A stretch of DNA of 5,471 nt from DATAYF01 sp036272735 (GCA_036272735.1 DATAYF010000665.1:1-5471); one strand, 5' to 3'; positions 1-5,070 are shown, numbered from the stretch's first letter. Numbers and translations: made by a program. Notes: a model not told the origin generated them from the letters alone.

Positions 1-4
1 TAGC

Positions 5-33
5 ATTCAAGCAGGCTTAGGGGGTATGATAAT
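5..33 (+). promoter_or_regulatory. Weak candidate promoter for ino1
   Basis: A TATGATAAT stretch at 25-33 resembles a sigma70 -10 element (TATGAT at 25-30 or GATAAT at 28-33). The matching -35 position near 5-11 (ATTCAAG) is poor. A start near 37-40 would give a leader of about 45 bases before the ino1 start codon. The real promoter may lie outside the window. Confidence 0.3.
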
Positions 34-66
34 GAATGGTTCCACGACTCAAATTTGGACGTACAT

Positions 67-75
67 AAAGAGGAG
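67..75 (+). promoter_or_regulatory. Ribosome binding site that fixes the ino1 start
   Basis: AAAGAGGAG lies 9 bases before the ATG at 85. The frame is open further upstream, to a TTG at 55, but that start would place the ribosome binding site inside the coding region and has no site of its own. The ATG at 85 is therefore preferred. Confidence 0.8.
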
Positions 76-84
76 TTTTTTTAT

Positions 85-1239
85 ATGCCGAGCACATCGA
101 AGGTACGAGTCGCTATTATTGGCGTTGGCAACTGCGCCAGTTCCCTCGTACAAGGCGTTCACTATTATCGTGATGCGAAGCCCGAGGACTTTGTCCCAGG
201 CTTGATGCATGTCAATCTTGGCGGCTACCACATTCACGATATCGAATTTTCAGCGGCCTTCGACATCGACCGCAACAAAGTAGGCAAAGACCTCAGTGAA
301 GCAATTTATAGCACGCCCAACAATACGTATCGATTTGCAGATGTCCACCCGCTGGACGTCAACGTCTCGCGCGGCATGACCCATGATGGTCTTGGGAAAT
401 ACCTGGCGAAAATCATTCATAAAGCTCCCGGCCAAACCGCCGATATCGGACGTATTCTCAAAGATACCGGCACCGATGTCGTCGTCAACTATCTCCCTGT
501 CGGGTCAGAAACCGCCACTAAATGGTATGTTGAGCAAATCCTGAGCGCTGGCGTCGGCTTCGTGAACTGCATTCCTGTATTCATTGCACGCGAAAATTAT
601 TGGCAGGAGCGCTTCAGAGCTGCCGGGCTACCAATGATCGGTGATGATATCAAGAGCCAGGTTGGAGCAACCATCGTCCATCGCATGCTCACACGCCTCT
701 TTCGTGAACGTGGCGTAAAAGTCGAGCGCACGATGCAGCTTAACGTCGGTGGAAATACCGACTTCTATAATATGCTTGAGCGCGACCGGCTTGAATCAAA
801 GAAGATTAGCAAAACCAACGCCGTCACCAGTCAGCTTGATTACGACATTGGCGAAAACAATGTGCATATCGGCCCTTCCGACTACGTGCCCTGGCTTGAT
901 GATCGCAAATGGGCTTATATTCGCATGGAAGGCCGAACCTTTGGTGATGTACCGCTCAATGCTGAATTAAAGCTCGAAGTCTGGGACTCGCCGAACTCGG
1001 CCGGTGTGGTCATCGACGCCGTACGCCTGGTGAAACTCGCTCTCGACCATGGGATCAGCGGGACGCTCGAAGACCCCAGCTCCTACTTGATGAAATCTCC
1101 TCCCATCCAGCATCCCGATAACATAGCACGCGAATTGACCGAAGCGTTCATTACCCAGCATGCAGTAGGTGGCGCGACTGCAACCGATGCCCTGGCAGAC
1201 CAGGTCAATGGTCATAAAGCATCAACAAAGGCCGACTAA
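85..1239 (+). CDS. ino1: myo-inositol-1-phosphate synthase (inositol-3-phosphate synthase)
   Basis: This NAD-dependent cytosolic enzyme converts glucose 6-phosphate to 1L-myo-inositol 1-phosphate, the committed step to inositol for phosphatidylinositol and inositol-derived thiols or compatible solutes. The product is 384 residues, a little longer than the usual compact bacterial/actinobacterial form of about 360-370. Visible hallmarks are the Rossmann glycine motif GVGNCASSLVQG (13-24), VVNYLPVGSE (133-142), FVNCIPVFIA (159-168), the family signature GDDIKSQVGATI (186-197, with the conserved Lys190), LNVGGNTDFYNMLERDRLES (219-238) followed by KKISKTNAV, and DSPNSAGVVIDAVR (301-314). The last 25 or so residues, rich in Ala, Thr and Lys, look like a dispensable tail. 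The ATG at 85 is chosen because of the AAAGAGGAG site. The gene appears monocistronic here: it converges on csrA, and the only terminator-like hairpin between them has its U-tract on the csrA strand. I see no frameshift or missing catalytic region. Confidence 0.95.
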   Translation: MPSTSKVRVAIIGVGNCASSLVQGVHYYRDAKPEDFVPGLMHVNLGGYHIHDIEFSAAFDIDRNKVGKDLSEAIYSTPNNTYRFADVHPLDVNVSRGMTHDGLGKYLAKIIHKAPGQTADIGRILKDTGTDVVVNYLPVGSETATKWYVEQILSAGVGFVNCIPVFIARENYWQERFRAAGLPMIGDDIKSQVGATIVHRMLTRLFRERGVKVERTMQLNVGGNTDFYNMLERDRLESKKISKTNAVTSQLDYDIGENNVHIGPSDYVPWLDDRKWAYIRMEGRTFGDVPLNAELKLEVWDSPNSAGVVIDAVRLVKLALDHGISGTLEDPSSYLMKSPPIQHPDNIARELTEAFITQHAVGGATATDALADQVNGHKASTKAD

Positions 1240-1270
1240 GCCTCAACCATCTTACGCCGTAACCAGCAGC

Positions 1271-1312
1271 AAAAAGAGGAGGACCACCACGTGCACATGG
1301 TGATCCTCCTCT
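1271..1312 (-). terminator. Intrinsic terminator of csrA, perhaps also slowing ino1 transcripts
   Basis: Arms at 1275-1289 and 1298-1312 (15 bases each) enclose an 8-base loop. Read on the minus strand all 15 positions pair, one as a U-G wobble, and a run of five T follows (1275-1271). On the plus strand the same position is an A-C mismatch and no T-run follows. The structure therefore fits minus-strand transcription best. It starts 20 bases past the csrA stop codon. Incoming ino1 transcripts would also meet the hairpin, so partial bidirectional action is possible. Confidence 0.85.
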
Positions 1313-1332
1313 ATGTTCGTACACTCCGTCTG

Positions 1333-1533
1333 CTAGTGAGGTTGAATGGGAGTGTTCTGATCGGGTGTCTGCTTCGGCCCAACAACACGCAACAATTCTT
1401 CGCGCACAATTGTTACATCCGGTGGGGCACTGATGCCAATCTTCACGCGCTCCCCTTCAACAGCCAATACCGAGATATTGATCACACCAGCAAGTACTAT
1501 ACTTTCGCCAACTTTTCGTCGCAATACGAGCAT
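1333..1533 (-). CDS. csrA: Carbon storage regulator CsrA (RsmA family RNA-binding protein)
   Basis: This small homodimeric RNA-binding protein binds GGA motifs in mRNA leaders to block or alter translation. In many bacteria it controls flagellin synthesis, motility, biofilm and carbon storage. The 66-residue product starts MLVLRRKVGESIVL and continues KIGISAPPDV (31-40) and REEL (44-47), which are family hallmarks. Of the RNA-contacting residues known in E. coli CsrA, Leu4, Arg6, Val40, Arg44 and Glu46 are kept. Residue 7 is Lys rather than Arg, and residue 43 is Val rather than His. The C-terminal 15 residues are polar and proline/glutamine rich, as is usual for the variable tail. An AGGGAG site sits 7 bases before the ATG. 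The gene lies downstream of, and on the same strand as, a FliA/WhiG sigma gene, an association typical of motility or development loci. A 405-base gap with its own likely promoter suggests separate transcription. No fliW is visible in the window. Confidence 0.95.
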   Translation of the reverse strand: MLVLRRKVGESIVLAGVINISVLAVEGERVKIGISAPPDVTIVREELLRVVGPKQTPDQNTPIQPH

Positions 1534-1540
1534 GCTAAGC

Positions 1541-1578
1541 TCCCTTCATTCCAGGCATGTCCTAAGCGTCCCTGCGCT
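1541..1578 (-). promoter_or_regulatory. GGA cluster in the csrA leader, candidate CsrA autoregulatory sites
   Basis: On the minus strand, GGA triplets fall at 1569-1571, 1560-1562, 1550-1552 and 1541-1543, spaced 9, 10 and 9 bases, with another at 1606-1608. The last, AGGGAG, is the csrA ribosome binding site. The one at 1569-1571 lies in the six-base loop of a small hairpin (AGCG at one side, CGCT at the other, loop CAGGGA; 1565-1578). This is the presentation CsrA prefers. CsrA repressing its own translation is known in E. coli; its occurrence here is inferred. Confidence 0.5.
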
Positions 1579-1719
1579 GCGACCGACGCCCTGTGAGCAG
1601 GCGTTTCCTCTGACGTGACCGCAGAAGAATGAGTAGCGCATGTTTAGCTTCGTTACTACCTTCAATACAGACGCACAGACCGCACTAATTGAGTAATCGT
1701 TCTAAAAAGGATTGAGTCA

Positions 1720-1745
1720 TCTATAGTGCATACTTGCACCATAGA
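1720..1745 (-). repeat. 26-base palindrome at the predicted csrA transcript start
   Basis: Arms of 11 bases (1720-1730 and 1735-1745) flank a 4-base loop. On the minus strand TCTATGGTGCA pairs fully with TGCACTATAGA, using one G-U wobble; on the plus strand the same position is an A-C mismatch. It begins about 5 bases after the predicted csrA start. It could be a repressor operator, a 5' stabilising hairpin, or the terminator of the sigma transcript, though the T-run (CCTTTTT) lies about 10 bases beyond the stem. Confidence 0.6.
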
Positions 1746-1756
1746 CTACTCTCTTT

Positions 1757-1786
1757 AGTATACATGTTGTCAATACTCCATGTCGA
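1757..1786 (-). promoter_or_regulatory. Candidate sigma70-type promoter for csrA
   Basis: On the minus strand, TCGACA (1786-1781) and TATACT (1762-1757) are separated by 18 bases; each differs from consensus at one position. The start point would be near 1750, giving csrA a leader of about 215 bases that contains the palindrome and the GGA cluster. Confidence 0.5.
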
Positions 1787-1938
1787 CTCTCTATACATTA
1801 TCTTCAGCCAACCTACGCATCCTTTCTACAGAGCATTCCCTTGCTTCTACGGCAAGTGTTTTCTTTCACTGCTTATACCTCCCTATATAACCATTATCGA
1901 CATGCAACAAATACCAGCATGGTGATACTATGTACACG

Positions 1939-2835
1939 CTAGGACACCCGGCGTTGTGAACGAATTCGTTTACGAATAACAACGTTTTCATCCACGATCT
2001 TCGCCTGCTGCTTGAGTACCCTGCGCTCTTTTGCTGCCAATGGCACCACCACTCCCTTCTTCACCACCTTACCTTCTCCTTGCCCTAAGGCAGTCCTTAA
2101 ATGCATAATCGCTTGCATATGCAACTGGCAAACGCGCGATTCTGATACACCGATCACCCGACTGATCTCTTTCATGGTGCACTCTTCCTGATAATACAAC
2201 GTGAGTACCAGCCGTTCTCGTTCCGGTAAGTGCTCGACCGCCTCGCATAGACTCCCTAGTTGCTCCTGCTTCTCTAACTGATCTATCGGACTCACCGCTG
2301 TTCGGTCTTCAAGTAGATCACCCAGAACCACGATTTCGTCATCTTGCGATAATGCATTCAGTGGCGCATCTAACGAAAGTACTGTAGTACTCACTTCCAC
2401 CAACATCTGCCGATAGCGCTGTGGTGTGACTCCCATTTCCTCCGCCGCCTCTGTCTCATTAGCAAAACGACCTAGCTTCTGCTCGAGCTTTGCTAATCCG
2501 CCCTCTATCTGCCGCGCTCTCGCTACCGCTGATCGTGGTAGCCAATTTAATGCTCTCAACTGGTCTATCACCGCTCCGCGTATTCTCTGCGTTGCAAACG
2601 CTTCAAAACGTACTCCTCGCGAGGGATCGTAGCGATCAATTGCGTTGATTAATCCGATCATACCATAGCTGACTAGATCCTCTGCGTCCAATAACCCACT
2701 CGTCGGTATTCCCAATCTCCCTACCACAAATCGCACAAATGGCACGTACTCCGCGATCAACCTATCTCTTAGCCTCACTCGCCTCGTCCTGGTGTATTCC
2801 TCCCAACACTCCTCCATTGCAGCCTGTGCTCTCAT
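1939..2835 (-). CDS. FliA/WhiG-family RNA polymerase sigma factor (sigma-28 type)
   Basis: An alternative sigma factor that redirects RNA polymerase; FliA drives late flagellar genes and WhiG drives sporulation in Streptomyces. Region 2 spans about residues 26-101, with DAEDLVSYGMIGLINAIDRY (50-69), then the RFEAFATQRIRGAVIDQLR block (76-94) and WLPRS (98-102), which typify this family. Region 3 lies at about 104-150. Region 4 lies at about 190-250, with LPERERLVLTLYYQEECTMK (203-222) leading into the helix-turn-helix EISRVIGVSESRVCQLHMQA (223-242). The product is 298 residues, against roughly 240 for FliA and 280 for WhiG. The excess is a basic C-terminal tail (about 251-298) rich in Lys and Arg. 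The ATG at 2835 is preferred because AAAGGAGA lies 6 bases upstream; Met7 has no such site. No flagellar structural genes are in view, so motility versus developmental use cannot be decided. csrA follows on the same strand. Confidence 0.93.
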   Translation of the reverse strand: MRAQAAMEECWEEYTRTRRVRLRDRLIAEYVPFVRFVVGRLGIPTSGLLDAEDLVSYGMIGLINAIDRYDPSRGVRFEAFATQRIRGAVIDQLRALNWLPRSAVARARQIEGGLAKLEQKLGRFANETEAAEEMGVTPQRYRQMLVEVSTTVLSLDAPLNALSQDDEIVVLGDLLEDRTAVSPIDQLEKQEQLGSLCEAVEHLPERERLVLTLYYQEECTMKEISRVIGVSESRVCQLHMQAIMHLRTALGQGEGKVVKKGVVVPLAAKERRVLKQQAKIVDENVVIRKRIRSQRRVS

Positions 2836-3156
2836 GCGCTTCTCCTTTCAACTTCTCGCCCGTCTATGCTTCTCTCTATCTACCTACTTACCAACCACTG
2901 CCCACAGTGTAGTAAACCTACCCACCTTTCGCCTATTGACACCGGTCCTTTGTTTGCCTGCCAGAAGTCCTTTCCCTCTCTCGACTATTGTTCTCTCCCG
3001 CTTTCGTCGATTACATGTGCTAGAAAGAAAAGTACCTGCCTGATGTCCTGCTGCCGCCTTAACCACTGGTAGTCGTGCAAGTTATCATTATTAGGGTTTG
3101 TTCGCTCCCTAGTATTTCTGTACTTGCACCCGGCATGCAAAAACGCAGTTTAACTA
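2836..3156. other. Divergent intergenic region between the sigma gene and the small unknown gene
   Basis: About 320 bases with no credible gene. The stretch nearest the sigma gene (2836-3000) is strikingly pyrimidine rich on the plus strand. The sigma mRNA leader would therefore be purine rich, with many GGA/GGG triplets and little stable structure. An inverted GTGCAAGT pair lies at 3075-3129. TAATAATGATAAC-like minus-strand sequence (near 3083-3095) and TAGTAT (3110-3115, plus) could serve as -10 elements, but neither has a good -35 partner, so I do not call a promoter. Confidence 0.5.
3075..3129. repeat. Inverted GTGCAAGT pair in the divergent promoter region
   Basis: GTGCAAGT at 3075-3082 and its exact reverse complement ACTTGCAC at 3122-3129 are separated by 39 bases. 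The right half lies in the ten-base word TACTTGCACC (3121-3130), which also occurs at 1731-1740 inside the palindrome ahead of csrA. The spacing and the reuse suggest a shared regulator binding site, but chance is not excluded. Confidence 0.4.
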
Positions 3157-3171
3157 ATGGAGAATTTCGCA

Positions 3172-3456
3172 ATGAAACATATGCAGCAACCTTCAATGGG
3201 TGGCTTCTCGGAGTTTAATGAACGCTCGGTTCAGCCAATCAAGATCGAGCGGTCTTCTATTGATATGAAACATTCCCTCCTGCAACTTGATGCGCTACTC
3301 GAACTAGGTTTCTCATGGGATGAGGCACAAAAACTCCTTTGCATGCGCGAACAACTCTATGACAATCCCGAAATGCGTCAGCGCCTCGCCGGAGATGCAC
3401 GCCTGCTCTTTGCACGCTGGCTATACGAACATGGTGAGCTACAAGAAAATCAATGA
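3172..3456 (+). CDS. Small protein of unknown function (94 residues)
   Basis: I do not recognise a family. The ATG at 3172 is preferred because GGAGA (3159-3163) lies 8 bases ahead; an in-frame ATG at 3157 overlaps that site and has none of its own. The first 30 residues are polar and Met/Gln/Ser rich, probably disordered. Residues about 31-92 look helical and charged, with a repeating hydrophobic pattern: LLQLDALLELGFSWDEAQKL (36-55), MRQRLAGDARLLFARWLYEH (68-87) and a Trp at 49 and 83. One cysteine (57) is present. There is no signal peptide or membrane segment. It is transcribed divergently from the sigma gene and is followed by two serine tRNAs with their own promoter. The position next to a sigma-28-type gene, together with the small helical form, makes a protein partner of the sigma factor possible. 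No FlgM-like motif is visible, so this is only a guess. Coding status is supported by the ribosome binding site and by a protein-like composition. Confidence 0.75.
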   Translation: MKHMQQPSMGGFSEFNERSVQPIKIERSSIDMKHSLLQLDALLELGFSWDEAQKLLCMREQLYDNPEMRQRLAGDARLLFARWLYEHGELQENQ

Positions 3457-3508
3457 TCATCGGAGAAGGAGGACGACCTTTGCTTACGAAGATGCGAAGA
3501 TCGGGGGC

Positions 3509-3537
3509 TTGCCACTATGAACAAGGTGTGCTATACT
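3509..3537 (+). promoter_or_regulatory. Sigma70-type promoter of the serine tRNA pair
   Basis: TTGCCA (3509-3514), a 17-base spacer, and TATACT (3532-3537) make a near-consensus promoter. The expected start, about 7 bases past the -10, falls at 3544-3545, which is the first base of the first tRNA or one base before it. Confidence 0.8.
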
Positions 3538-3544
3538 CAGCGGC

Positions 3545-3630
3545 GGAGAGATGTCAGAGTGGTCGAATGTGCCGCTCTCGAAAAGCGGTAGGGTTAATAG
3601 CCCTCGTGGGTTCGAATCCCACTCTCTCCG
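3545..3630 (+). tRNA. tRNA-Ser (anticodon CGA)
   Basis: A class II tRNA that reads the serine codon UCG. The acceptor arms GGAGAGA (3545-3551) and TCTCTCC (3623-3629) pair perfectly, with G as discriminator base. The anticodon arm is CCGCT, loop CTCGAAA, then AGCGG, giving CGA. The long variable arm (AGGG paired with CCCT) is a serine hallmark. The T arm is GTGGG, TTCGAAT, CCCAC. The CCA end is not encoded (CCC follows the discriminator). It lies 7 bases before the second serine tRNA and is probably co-transcribed with it from the promoter at 3509. Confidence 0.96.
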
Positions 3631-3637
3631 CCCACCC

Positions 3638-3726
3638 GGAGGAGTCTCATAGTGGTCTAGTGAGCACGACTGGAAATCGTGTAAGGTGATGAGCCTTCGT
3701 GGGTTCGAATCCCACCTCCTCCGCCA
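3638..3726 (+). tRNA. tRNA-Ser (anticodon GGA)
   Basis: A class II tRNA that reads serine codons UCC and UCU. The acceptor arms GGAGGAG (3638-3644) and CTCCTCC (3716-3722) pair perfectly, followed by discriminator G and an encoded CCA (3724-3726). The anticodon arm is CACGA, loop CTGGAAA, then TCGTG. The variable arm pairs AAGG with CCTT, and the T arm is GTGGG, TTCGAAT, CCCAC. The body ends at 3723 without CCA. No clear T-rich terminator follows. The next recognisable sequence is a decayed tyrosine recombinase, which fits the use of this tRNA 3' end as an integration site. Confidence 0.96.
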
Positions 3727-3864
3727 CCCACCTGAACCCGCATCTCACCTCAATCGCTCAAAAATCTCCAGGGGGAGTTTGACAGCAAAAGCGAGCAGCA
3801 TCAAGCGCGGCCGCCAGTTGCGCATAGCCGCAGTTATTCGCATCCTGCGGAGCTGGTATAGTGA
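3727..3864. other. Uncharacterised stretch between tRNA-Ser and the integrase remnant
   Basis: I see no gene, clear terminator or promoter here. TTGACA at 3779-3784 has no -10 partner. It may be eroded integrase sequence or island end, but no motif supports that. Confidence 0.4.
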
Positions 3865-4290
3865 CGATATAACTGTGATGCACAATTTCAGCCCCAATAT
3901 TGGCCGGGTCAGATACTCCTCGCGAATGCGACGGGCCTCCGACGGGCTGATCTTCGTACAGAGGACATCTTTACAAACGACGCCGGACAACTGATGGTCC
4001 ATGTGAGGAATGGGAACGGGGGAATATCACGCGATGTTCCAGTCATGGCTGGGTACGAAAAAGATATCCTCGCGCTGATCGAAGGGCGTGATCCCAAGGA
4101 GCACGTCTTTACACGGATACCGAAAAATATGGATGTGCAGAGCTATCGGCGATCCTCGGCACAAGCACGCTACTTGCAGCAGGCTCCTGATCGAGCGTTA
4201 CCATCTGCTGAAGCTGAACGGCTGCGCTCAACCGAGTATCAAGAGGCGAGCAGGCATATGAGCAAGCGGCAGCCAGGCAATAAAGGTAAA
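3865..4290 (+). pseudogene. Remnant of a tyrosine recombinase/phage-type integrase (catalytic domain fragment)
   Basis: One frame, open from 3865 to a stop at 4354-4356, contains ATGLRRADL (codons from 3928). This is the box I motif with the catalytic Arg of tyrosine recombinases. It continues with a beta-hairpin segment VHVRNGNGGISRDVPV (from codon 3997), then VFTRIPKNMDVQSYRRSSAQ, resembling the box II neighbourhood. Two stop codons (3859-3864) end the frame upstream, and no N-terminal core-binding domain is visible. At the usual active-site Lys (GKG) there is Asn, and at the HxxR position I read QSYR. The GHxx...Tyr segment that carries the nucleophile is absent; homology fades near 4242. 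No start codon with a ribosome binding site fits. It is therefore a dead fragment. Its position just after a tRNA gene fits an old integrated island. The family assignment is firm for box I and moderate for the rest. Confidence 0.7.
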
Positions 4291-4292
4291 AA

Positions 4293-5063
4293 TTGCTGGA
4301 AAACGGCAACTTTTGCCTATTTTGTCTCGCAAAAAAACCCAAGAACGGCAAGGTAGCGGTCAACTACTTTCGTAATCAGGCCGCCGCGCAGGAGGTTGTC
4401 TCGATTATCGAGAAAGCAGGGGGCAAAGCACTCGCGATTCAGGCGGATGTTGCGAATGCAGAACAGGTGGAGACAATGGTGCAATCGGTTGGTGCAGCTC
4501 TTGGCCCCATTGATACCTTGATCCTCAATGCCCCAGCCTTCAACACCTCCTCCGAAAGCCTCACACGCTCCGCCAGCGAACAGCTTCAGGCGGTGCTCGC
4601 CCCTTTCACCGAAAGCAAATGGGACGTTTTGGAGTCATTTGTGCGGGGACAATTGCAATCGGCGTTCTACCCCAGCCAGGCGGTCCTTCCGACGATGATC
4701 AAACAACAATGGGGAAGCATCGTTTTTGTTAGCGCAACGACCGCGCGGCGACCTGTGCCCGGAGGAAGCGGCATGACCATTGCAATCGGAAAGGCCAGCG
4801 TCGAAAGTATGGTCAAAAACATGGCAGAGGAGTTAGGGCCCTCTGGCATCCGCGTAAATGCGGTGGGGGCGGGTCACATTGTCACCGATCTGAACGCAGG
4901 CACACCACAAGAGAGACGCGATCAGATGGCACAAGCAACCCCCATGCGGCGAAATGGCAAGCCCGAAGATGTGGCTGCGGCCATTGCCTACCTGGCCTCA
5001 AACCAGGCATCCTTCGTGACTGGTGCGTATCTCACCGTGGACGGTGGCAATTTGATCATGTAG
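4293..5063 (+). CDS. Short-chain dehydrogenase/reductase, N-terminally truncated, likely a pseudogene
   Basis: SDR enzymes carry out NAD(P)-dependent oxidation or reduction of small alcohols, ketones or enoyl substrates. The frame reads 256 residues from a TTG at 4293, but SDR homology begins only at about residue 20 (KVAVNYFRNQ). The usual first 30-35 residues with the TGxxxGxG dinucleotide-binding motif are missing; residues 1-19 come from unrelated junction sequence. Kept features are ADV (51-53), LILNAPAF (77-84, replacing NNAG), VFVSATT (144-150, candidate catalytic Ser147), Lys167, ELGPSGIRVNAVGAG (180-194), the helix RRNGKPEDVAAAIAYLAS (219-236), and TGAYLTVDGG (243-252). The active-site Tyr expected four residues before Lys167 is Ile163, and a FabI-like Tyr seven residues before is also absent (Gly160). 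AAAGG at 4282-4286 could allow initiation at the TTG, but the product should not bind cofactor normally. The remaining frame is clean, so the truncation is probably recent. An alternative is an atypical, non-catalytic SDR. Confidence 0.75.
   Translation: MLENGNFCLFCLAKKPKNGKVAVNYFRNQAAAQEVVSIIEKAGGKALAIQADVANAEQVETMVQSVGAALGPIDTLILNAPAFNTSSESLTRSASEQLQAVLAPFTESKWDVLESFVRGQLQSAFYPSQAVLPTMIKQQWGSIVFVSATTARRPVPGGSGMTIAIGKASVESMVKNMAEELGPSGIRVNAVGAGHIVTDLNAGTPQERRDQMAQATPMRRNGKPEDVAAAIAYLASNQASFVTGAYLTVDGGNLIM
4302..4351 (+). repeat. 8-base direct repeat at the integrase/SDR junction
   Basis: AACGGCAA occurs at 4302-4309 and 4344-4351, flanking a 34-base AT-rich segment with a TTTTGC/GCAAAA inverted pair. 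The second copy lies exactly where homology to the SDR protein begins. It may mark the joint of a deletion or insertion. Confidence 0.4.
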
Positions 5064-5070
5064 TCTCATG

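Larger units (their letters stand above)
1534..1938 (-). other. 405-base spacer between the sigma gene and csrA
   Basis: No convincing protein gene is seen on either strand. Read on the minus strand, the spacer holds a likely csrA promoter (1757-1786), a palindrome just after the predicted start (1720-1745), and a leader of about 215 bases ending in the GGA cluster. A very short frame of 18 codons (GTG near 1875, after GGGAGG) ends before the promoter and is not supported as a gene. No strong terminator follows the sigma gene, so read-through into csrA is possible. Confidence 0.6.

Noticed and set aside
1291..1618. Plus-strand open frames opposite csrA
   Set aside because: They are antisense to a clear csrA, begin inside the terminator hairpin or without a ribosome binding site, and resemble no protein family.
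1820..1876. 18-codon minus-strand frame (GTG after GGGAGG) as a leader peptide
   Set aside because: It lies upstream of the likely csrA promoter and has no attenuator-like structure or codon run to support it.
1734..1925. 63-codon plus-strand frame in the sigma/csrA spacer
   Set aside because: It has no ribosome binding site, an AT-rich composition giving a string of hydrophobic residues, and it overlaps the better supported csrA promoter and palindrome.
2792..3072. Frames on both strands across the start of the sigma gene and the divergent spacer
   Set aside because: The plus-strand frames arise from a pyrimidine-rich stretch and overlap the sigma gene start; the minus-strand frame begins at a GTG without a ribosome binding site and has low-complexity basic content.
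3779..3784. TTGACA as a promoter downstream of the tRNAs
   Set aside because: No -10 element lies at 16-18 bases, and no intact gene follows.
3453..3994. Plus-strand frames running through the two tRNA genes
   Set aside because: They consist largely of translated tRNA sequence and are explained by the tRNAs.
3745..4097. Minus-strand frames opposite the integrase remnant
   Set aside because: The recognisable box I and beta-hairpin motifs are on the plus strand; the minus frames lack a ribosome binding site and any family motif I can name.
4258..4356. Small plus-strand gene starting at the ATG at 4258
   Set aside because: It is in frame with the integrase remnant, has only a distant AAGAGG upstream, and crosses the junction repeat into SDR-derived sequence read in the wrong frame.
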